Source: Bacteroidales bacterium (GTDB lineage: Bacteria > Bacteroidota > Bacteroidia > Bacteroidales > F082). From it: 38,304 nt of DNA. Location: assembly GCA_018400955.1 (NCBI GenBank), contig JAGYLH010000024.1, forward strand, positions 1 to 38,304, read 5' to 3'. Numbering within the stretch: position 1 is the stretch's first letter; every line of letters begins with the position of its first letter. This document shows positions 33,759 to 38,304 of the stretch, piece by piece. Both the position numbers and the translations under genes were made by a program. The notes beneath the pieces were generated by a model. That model was given only the letters and a program-made list of their open reading frames with translations. It did not search any database and had not been told where the DNA came from.

Positions 33759-34874
33759 TTAATCGCGCAGGTTTTGCAGCCAAAAATCAAGTTTTTCACC
33801 TTGGGGCAAATCCCTCCAGTGCCATTTGCCTTCAACAGTCCCGGCCCGCAGCAAAACCAAACCTGGATTGGCCCTTATGATGGTTTTAAGGCTAACAGCA
33901 TCAGCAAAAAGCACTTCATGCTCAAATCCATATTGCTTCCTGAATTCGGAAACTTCTTCGGGCAAACTGCTGGTGAGGATTATTAAGGGAATGTTGTTGT
34001 CATCAAAATCATGTGTCAGGCTGAAAAGGCTTTGCAGGGCTTTATGTTTGGCATTGTTGAAATCATAAACAACTCCAAGAGCAATATAATCCTCATATCC
34101 AAGTATGTAATCAGTTTGGTCCGTGCCAAATTCATCTTCGGCATACAGTCCATGATCCATCTCTTCGCCGAGGGTAACAACCCTTTGGTCAACAAATTCC
34201 CATTGGCTCATCCACACCGAATCGTTCCAGGGGTAATTGGGCGACAGGTATTCCTTTTCTTCACCTGTTTCCATATTGCGGTATTTAAGGTACACTTCCA
34301 TATCCACTTCCTCATCATCGGCCAATTTGTTGCCCACTTTCCAGGCCCGGAAATCAAGCATGGGTAAGTGCCTGTAGTTGTGAATACTGAACCAGAAAAA
34401 CAGTGACAATGCCAGCCCAAGGAGCAGGTTTTGCCGCGGAATCCCTAAAATTGGACTAAACTTGTCGCGCTGCACAAACACAATGATGGTGAATACCATA
34501 AGCGCGATATTCTTGTAAAAGGTTTCCCAATTGGTTAGTTTTATGGCATCGCCAAAACAGCCACAATCGCTGACAGGCTCGTAAATGGCATCAAATAAGG
34601 TAAGTATGGTAAAAAACGACATAATCAGCAGCAAAGCCCAGGAAGTGTAGCGCATCCTAAGGTTAAAAAGCAAAGCAAAACCGATTATAAATTCGAGGGA
34701 CGACAAGCCGATCGACATCAGAAGACTCAGCGAGGAGGCCCATTCGGTGCCGTATGCAATAAAGTAATCTTCGAGGCGATAAGCTGTTCCAAGCGGATCG
34801 ACCCCTTTTACGATGGCAGAAAAAATAAAAACGATGGCAGCAATATACCTGCTTAGGTTTCTGAGGATGGTCAT
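33759..34874 (-). CDS. DoxX/MauE-like membrane protein with thioredoxin-like C-terminus (BT_3928-type)
   Basis: This 371-residue protein starts with four predicted helices of the DoxX/MauE type (SRYIAAIVFIFSAIVKGVDPLG, LEFIIGFALLFNLRMRYTSW, LLLIMSFFTILTLFDAIYEPVSDCGCFG). The DCGCFGD motif is typical of MauE-like proteins that handle redox equivalents. The C-terminal part has IPLIILTSSLPEEVSEFRKQYGFEHEVLFAD and NPGLVLLRAGTVEGKWHW, resembling a thioredoxin-like fold without a CxxC. Members in this phylum commonly follow DUF1599 and precede tpiA. A role in membrane redox or disulfide chemistry is plausible but unproven. Confidence 0.8.
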   Translation of the reverse strand: MTILRNLSRYIAAIVFIFSAIVKGVDPLGTAYRLEDYFIAYGTEWASSLSLLMSIGLSSLEFIIGFALLFNLRMRYTSWALLLIMSFFTILTLFDAIYEPVSDCGCFGDAIKLTNWETFYKNIALMVFTIIVFVQRDKFSPILGIPRQNLLLGLALSLFFWFSIHNYRHLPMLDFRAWKVGNKLADDEEVDMEVYLKYRNMETGEEKEYLSPNYPWNDSVWMSQWEFVDQRVVTLGEEMDHGLYAEDEFGTDQTDYILGYEDYIALGVVYDFNNAKHKALQSLFSLTHDFDDNNIPLIILTSSLPEEVSEFRKQYGFEHEVLFADAVSLKTIIRANPGLVLLRAGTVEGKWHWRDLPQGEKLDFWLQNLRD

Positions 34875-34883
34875 AATTATTCT

Positions 34884-35438
34884 TTAGGATTTTTTTATTG
34901 GCTGAGTAAGTAAAATCATAGCAAAAACAGCATAATTGATTATATCGAAAAAGTTGGCATCGATGCCTTCCGACATGATTGTGTTTCCTTGATTGTCTTC
35001 AATTTGCTTAACGCGTAACAATTTCATCAAAATAATATCAGTAAGTGAACTTACGCGCATATTGCGCCATGCTTCATCGTAATCATGATTTTTGCGCTGC
35101 ATCAGTTCATAAGCCTGCCCCAATGTTTGCTCAAAAAGTTGCAAGGCTTGCTTTGCGTCCATATCAGGCTTGTCAGCAGCACCCTTTTCCAACTGAATGA
35201 TTGCCATTGCGGCATAGTTTATAATGCCAACAAATTCATCTTCGATGCCTTCATCCACCATTTTTTGGTTTTTCGTCTGAATGCTCCTGATGCGGTTGGC
35301 TTTAATATAGATTTGATCAGTAAGCGATGAAGTGCGCAAAATGCGCCAGGCCGGACCATAATCTTTCATCTTGGCTTCGAAAACCTGGAGGCATTGTTCA
35401 ATCACCTGCTTGTATTGCAGCAATGTAGGGTCGCTCAT
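34884..35438 (-). CDS. DUF1599 (Nmad1-type) protein, two internal repeats
   Basis: This 184-residue protein contains two copies of the same unit: MKDYGPAWRILRTSSLTDQIYIKANRIRSIQ (~20-50) and NHDYDEAWRNMRVSSLTDIILMKLLRVKQIE (~117-147). Each is followed by an I-INYA-FA/MAMI helix. This is the DUF1599 family, also called nucleotide modification associated domain 1; its biochemical role is uncertain. The gene is divergent from folP across 55 bases and lies 9 bases upstream of the DoxX-like gene. Confidence 0.88.
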   Translation of the reverse strand: MSDPTLLQYKQVIEQCLQVFEAKMKDYGPAWRILRTSSLTDQIYIKANRIRSIQTKNQKMVDEGIEDEFVGIINYAAMAIIQLEKGAADKPDMDAKQALQLFEQTLGQAYELMQRKNHDYDEAWRNMRVSSLTDIILMKLLRVKQIEDNQGNTIMSEGIDANFFDIINYAVFAMILLTQPIKKS

Positions 35439-35460
35439 ATATTTTTAATTGTCAATTGCT

Positions 35461-35468
35461 TAATTTTG
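35461..35468 (+). promoter_or_regulatory. -7 promoter element of folP (TAATTTTG)
   Basis: TAATTTTG matches TAnnTTTG, 26 bases before the folP ATG at 35494, in the 55-base divergent spacer. The -33 box is not clear. Confidence 0.5.
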
Positions 35469-35493
35469 CCCGAGTTTAACTGAATGACCCCCG

Positions 35494-36384
35494 ATGAACA
35501 GCGATCAAACAAGCGATAAAAATACTGCTTTTTCAAAAACTATGCGTTTCAATTTTCAAGGCAGAAGCCTGAACATTGCAAGTCCACTGGTAATGGGCAT
35601 TTTAAACATTACGCCTGATTCCTTTTATGATGGCGGCAGGTACCAAAAGCCATCGGATTTTATTGAACGGACCGGCTTAATGTTATCTGAAGGGGCCACC
35701 CTTATTGATATTGGGGCTATGTCAACCCGGCCGGGCGCAACCGAAATTACGTCACAGGAAGAATATAATCGCTTGATCCCAAATTTAGAATTGCTTGTCA
35801 AACATTTCCCGCATGCCTTGTTTTCGGTAGATACTTATCGTGCAGAAATAGCAAATGCAGCCACAGAAGCAGGGGCATTTATGGTCAATGATATTTCAGG
35901 AGGCACTTTTGACAAAGGCATGTTCGACTTTATCGGGCAGGCCAATGTGCCTTATGTGTTGATGCACACCACCACCAAACCGGGTGCGATGATGCAAAAT
36001 CCCATCGGCATGCAAATTATGGAAGTTTTGCTGGCGTATTTTGAAGAACGCATAAAAACCTTACATGCCAAAGGCGGCCATCAGCTTATTATTGATCCCG
36101 GTTTTGGATTTGGTAAAACGCTTGAGGCCAATTATTTAATCTTGCGAAAATTAGCTGATTTTCAGCAATTTGGTTTTCCCGTACTGGCCGGTATCTCACG
36201 CAAATCGATGATCAATAAAGTTTTGGGAATAACTTCCGATGAGGCCCTCAACGGCACCACCGCCCTGCATATGCTGGCATTGGAAAGGGGCGCAATGATT
36301 CTGCGCGCGCACGATGTAAAACAGGCTGTAGAAGCGATTAAGTTGTGGGAGGCTTGTGTGGGAGTCTTGAAACATGAGTCTTGA
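35494..36384 (+). CDS. folP: Dihydropteroate synthase
   Basis: This 296-residue protein has the DHPS motifs: MGILNITPDSFYDGGRY (~34-50), IDIGAMSTRPGA, FSVDTYRAEIA, MVNDISGG, IIDPGFGFGKT and AGISRKSMI. It joins p-aminobenzoate to dihydropterin pyrophosphate in folate synthesis. The first ~17 residues are an extension; an internal ATG at 35542 (MRFNFQGR) could be the true start. It is divergently transcribed from the DUF1599 gene, an arrangement common in Bacteroidetes. Confidence 0.96.
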   Translation: MNSDQTSDKNTAFSKTMRFNFQGRSLNIASPLVMGILNITPDSFYDGGRYQKPSDFIERTGLMLSEGATLIDIGAMSTRPGATEITSQEEYNRLIPNLELLVKHFPHALFSVDTYRAEIANAATEAGAFMVNDISGGTFDKGMFDFIGQANVPYVLMHTTTKPGAMMQNPIGMQIMEVLLAYFEERIKTLHAKGGHQLIIDPGFGFGKTLEANYLILRKLADFQQFGFPVLAGISRKSMINKVLGITSDEALNGTTALHMLALERGAMILRAHDVKQAVEAIKLWEACVGVLKHES

Positions 36385-36477
36385 GTCAGAGGTTTAGCGT
36401 TCAGCGTTAGGTGTTTTGTTCGGTGATCTTTAGAAAAACGTTGATTAGATTCGTTTTTTCTTCGGCTTAGACAAAAA

Positions 36478-36500
36478 AGCCGACCCCTTAAGAGCCGGCT
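36478..36500 (-). terminator. Terminator of the outer-membrane protein gene
   Basis: On the minus strand AGCCGGC pairs with GTCGGCT (one G-T wobble) around CTCTTAAGG-type loop sequence, and TTTTTT follows. It is 26 bases past the corrected stop at 36527. Confidence 0.65.
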
Positions 36501-36526
36501 AACAGAAGTTATTCCTTAACCATAAA

Positions 36527-37044
36527 TTATAACTTCAAAGTTACCCCTAAAGTGAGGTAGAAATGCCATAGCCTACTTCGCCGAAAAGACCAAAGCTGTT
36601 GCCAAAATGGTAACGGGCACCCACGAAACCGGCATAAATGACGCCCCCAATATTGGGTGTAATGGCTGGAGCTGCTGCGCCGTAATCAACTGAAGCCATG
36701 TTGTATCCTAACAAAGCACCGGCATAGGTGTCGAGCGATTCAACAAACTGATGGTGATAGGCACCACGTGCACCAAATAAAATATAGGTGTAGGTCCAGT
36801 CGCTGCCGATGGATGCAAAGGTGGTACCATAATATCCGGCATAGGCACCCAGGCTGATATTGTCGTTAATACCATAATCGAGCGAAAGTGAAAGTGGTGG
36901 CAATGAACCTGATCCTGTGCCAAATGAGGCGCCAAGCCCTGCACCGATATTGAGGTCGATCTGACCTTTTTCGAACTGTGCTGTTGCTGTGGTTATACCC
37001 AAGCCAAACAGTGCGATTACGATTAAAACTGCAAACTTTTTCAT
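36527..37044 (-). CDS. Small outer-membrane beta-barrel protein, C-terminal frameshift
   Basis: It has a signal peptide (MKKFAVLIVIALFGLGITTATAQ) and then alternating amphipathic strands ending in aromatic residues (LDLNIGAGLGASFG, SLDYGINDNISLGAYAGYYG, YTYILFGARGAYHHQF, VIYAGFVGARYHFGNSFGLFGEVGYGIS). This fits an 8-stranded barrel of ~170 residues. As written the frame stops at 36547 after YGISTSL. Restoring one base near 36562 extends it to YLTLGVTLKL and a stop at 36527, giving a proper C-terminal strand with alternating hydrophobics. Function unknown; probably an OmpA/OmpW-like porin or structural protein. Confidence 0.75.
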
Positions 37045-37361
37045 ACTAATTGGTGTTTGATTAATTGCCTACTCTTTATGCTTTTCGGCCTCCGCATTTT
37101 TAAAAACCTGAAAACAAATCGGAACGCCATTATTATTTTTTTTGGTTCCGGTATTCGGCTTGCAAATGTGGTTTAGGAAGTGTCAATCCGGATTTGCCAC
37201 TTCATGCTTCCGCCTTGTCAGCCTGCAAACTTTGCTTTAGGCATTGTTTTCAAAGGCAAATGTAGGGTAGCTGTCAGGCGAGCGGCCTACGTAAATAATC
37301 GTAAATTGTTTAAGGGAATATACATGCTCTTATCTCGTAAGCCTGATTAAAAGATACTAAA
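37045..37361. other. Intergenic stretch upstream of the barrel protein gene
   Basis: No gene is seen. An imperfect hairpin lies at 37177-37203 (GAAGTG...CACTTC with an inner CAA/TTG and CCGG centre). The rest is unstructured and contains the barrel gene's upstream region, in which I find no clear -7 box. Confidence 0.5.
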
Positions 37362-37781
37362 TCAGGATAATAGATGCAATTCGTGAATTGCTTTTCGGTT
37401 CAGGTCAAAAAGGAAAACCTTATCAAAACCGCTCAGGTAGGCGTGGTTGAGTGCGGTTTGTGCGGGCATGGCACTCGTTGACAATGGATCGAAACCAATT
37501 AGCAATACCAACCAATGCAAATCAATTTTGGTGGTTTGGTAGAGCGGAAGCTTGTTGTTTTTGCGGTCGATTACTTGCTGCAAATCGTCGATTGTCAATC
37601 TATTGGAGGCTTTTTGGAGTATGATTTTGGTTAATTCGATACCTGTTGAACGCCGGTTGTTTTGGCGGACGACAAAATCAGGCGACTCTCTTTGTATCCG
37701 TTGCCCTTTAGGGAAATCAGGCAACAGGGATGCGAAAAGGTCGAAAACGGCTCGTTCTTCTATGGATTTATAGTTTTGCAT
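37362..37781 (-). CDS. Small protein, possible PD-(D/E)XK-like fold
   Basis: This 139-residue protein has no family name I can give. Residues 34-52 read PDFVVRQNNRRSTGIELTK, with D35 and E49 spaced as in the PD-(D/E)xK nuclease core and Thr/Lys following. The N-terminal helix (SIEERAVFDLFASLLPDF) and later strands (LHWLVLLIGFD, DKVFLFDL) also fit that fold. It may be a nuclease or an inactive relative; no partner gene is adjacent. The ATG at 37781 is clear. It stands alone between two unrelated genes. Confidence 0.55.
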   Translation of the reverse strand: MQNYKSIEERAVFDLFASLLPDFPKGQRIQRESPDFVVRQNNRRSTGIELTKIILQKASNRLTIDDLQQVIDRKNNKLPLYQTTKIDLHWLVLLIGFDPLSTSAMPAQTALNHAYLSGFDKVFLFDLNRKAIHELHLLS

Positions 37782-37939
37782 TAAATAGCTTTACAAAATT
37801 ATAAATACCTTATTTAACAAACAAATCTGTTTTCGTAATTTAGTGGCCTGATTCAAAACGAAAAATTGAACAATTTAGTTGATGAACTGTATTTGATATG
37901 GTTCTATAACGTAAAAAAACAACTTAAAAATATACCATT

Positions 37940-38304
37940 ATGTTTAATCCATCCCTACGGACAGCCTTTTTCATTGGCATCTTTTTTGGTTTTTCATTTA
38001 TTTTTTCAGTGAAAGCCCAACAGACATATACGGTAAATAAGGGCGAACGTCCACCCGTTGACTTAAAGAGTTTGCAGGCTGATGCCTGGGAAGCAGGCGT
38101 GCTAAAAATCAAGCTGACTGAGCAGGCTATGCAGCAAATGGAGCAATCGAAACCATATGTCAACAGGGACGGAATTTTATCTTTCGGATTGGCCTCGCTG
38201 GATGCCATCAACAGCCAGTATGCCATTAGCCAGTTTAGCGAAACCTTCTCTTCCCCTGCCTTTGGCAGCCAATTTACTGAACGGCACCGTGCCTGGGGTT
38301 TTCA
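37940..38304 (+). CDS. Secreted protease-like protein (probably S8 subtilase), 5' part only
   Basis: The frame from the ATG at 37940 is open to the window end (121 codons). It has a signal peptide (MFNPSLRTAFFIGIFFGFSFIFSVKA-Q), then GVLKIKLTEQAMQQMEQ and ERHRAWGF at the end. I associate that pattern with the propeptide of Bacteroidetes S8 serine peptidases (ERHRxxGFHLWY). The catalytic domain would lie beyond the window, so the call rests on the propeptide only. A minus-strand ORF across the same region is a shadow. Confidence 0.55.
   Translation, partial: MFNPSLRTAFFIGIFFGFSFIFSVKAQQTYTVNKGERPPVDLKSLQADAWEAGVLKIKLTEQAMQQMEQSKPYVNRDGILSFGLASLDAINSQYAISQFSETFSSPAFGSQFTERHRAWGF

Noticed and set aside
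37924..38226. 100-codon minus-strand ORF at the right end
   Set aside because: The plus strand encodes a signal peptide and protease propeptide-like sequence in the same place.

Overview
The window looks like a chromosomal segment of a Bacteroidota (Bacteroidetes) bacterium, plausibly an anaerobic or microaerophilic member of the Bacteroidales or a related order. The support is the TAnnTTTG-type promoters, weak Shine-Dalgarno sites, a TonB-dependent receptor with a carboxypeptidase-regulatory-like domain, LruC-domain (DUF4842) surface proteins, and the folP / DUF1599 / DoxX-like / tpiA neighbourhood seen in this phylum.

Layout. (1) 1-1115, minus: the start of an RNA-methyltransferase-like protein, cut by the window edge. 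(2) 1267-6631, plus: a tight operon of a DUF134 regulator with zinc ribbons, two Nitro_FeMo-Co (NifX-like) proteins, a ZIP metal transporter, two MinD/Mrp-type ATPases with inserted [4Fe-4S] domains, a small ferredoxin, and then a methionine gamma-lyase-like PLP enzyme. A perfect 20-bp palindrome overlaps its promoter. The set resembles the orange-protein (ORP) Mo-Cu cluster loci of sulfate reducers, here with a built-in metal transporter. (3) 6871-8885: htpG behind a sigma-54-like promoter, with several one-base shortfalls near its 5' end. (4) 9047-9799: a truncated transposase remnant. (5) 10329-16309: two tandem copies of a two-gene module (small secreted or lipoprotein plus large LruC/DUF4842 protein); copy 1 is frameshifted and copy 2 is intact. 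(6) 16345-16692: a tRNA(CAT) locus with one canonical tRNA flanked by two degenerate copies that carry palindromic insertions. (7) 16756-21113: a frameshifted glycoside-hydrolase-like gene and an S9 (DPP5-like) lipoprotein peptidase. (8) 21178-24359, minus: a TonB-dependent receptor (one frameshift) and its upstream lipoprotein. (9) 24559-35438, minus: housekeeping genes dnaN, plsY, a ~1500-residue secreted protein I do not recognise, prmA, tpiA, an orphan OppB/DppB-type permease, a DoxX-like protein and a DUF1599 protein, divergent from folP. (10) 36527-38304: an outer-membrane barrel protein (frameshifted at its C-terminus), a small PD-(D/E)XK-like protein, and the start of a secreted, probably S8-family, protease.

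Functionally, the first operon reads as a metal and iron-sulfur cofactor assembly unit with its own regulator and importer. The 10-24 kb part is devoted to the cell surface and secretion, and the 24-36 kb part is conserved core metabolism and replication. Reading frames break repeatedly between about 6.9 and 18 kb, mostly by single missing bases in short homopolymers. This looks more like sequence error than decay, so several 'pseudogenes' here may be intact in the organism.
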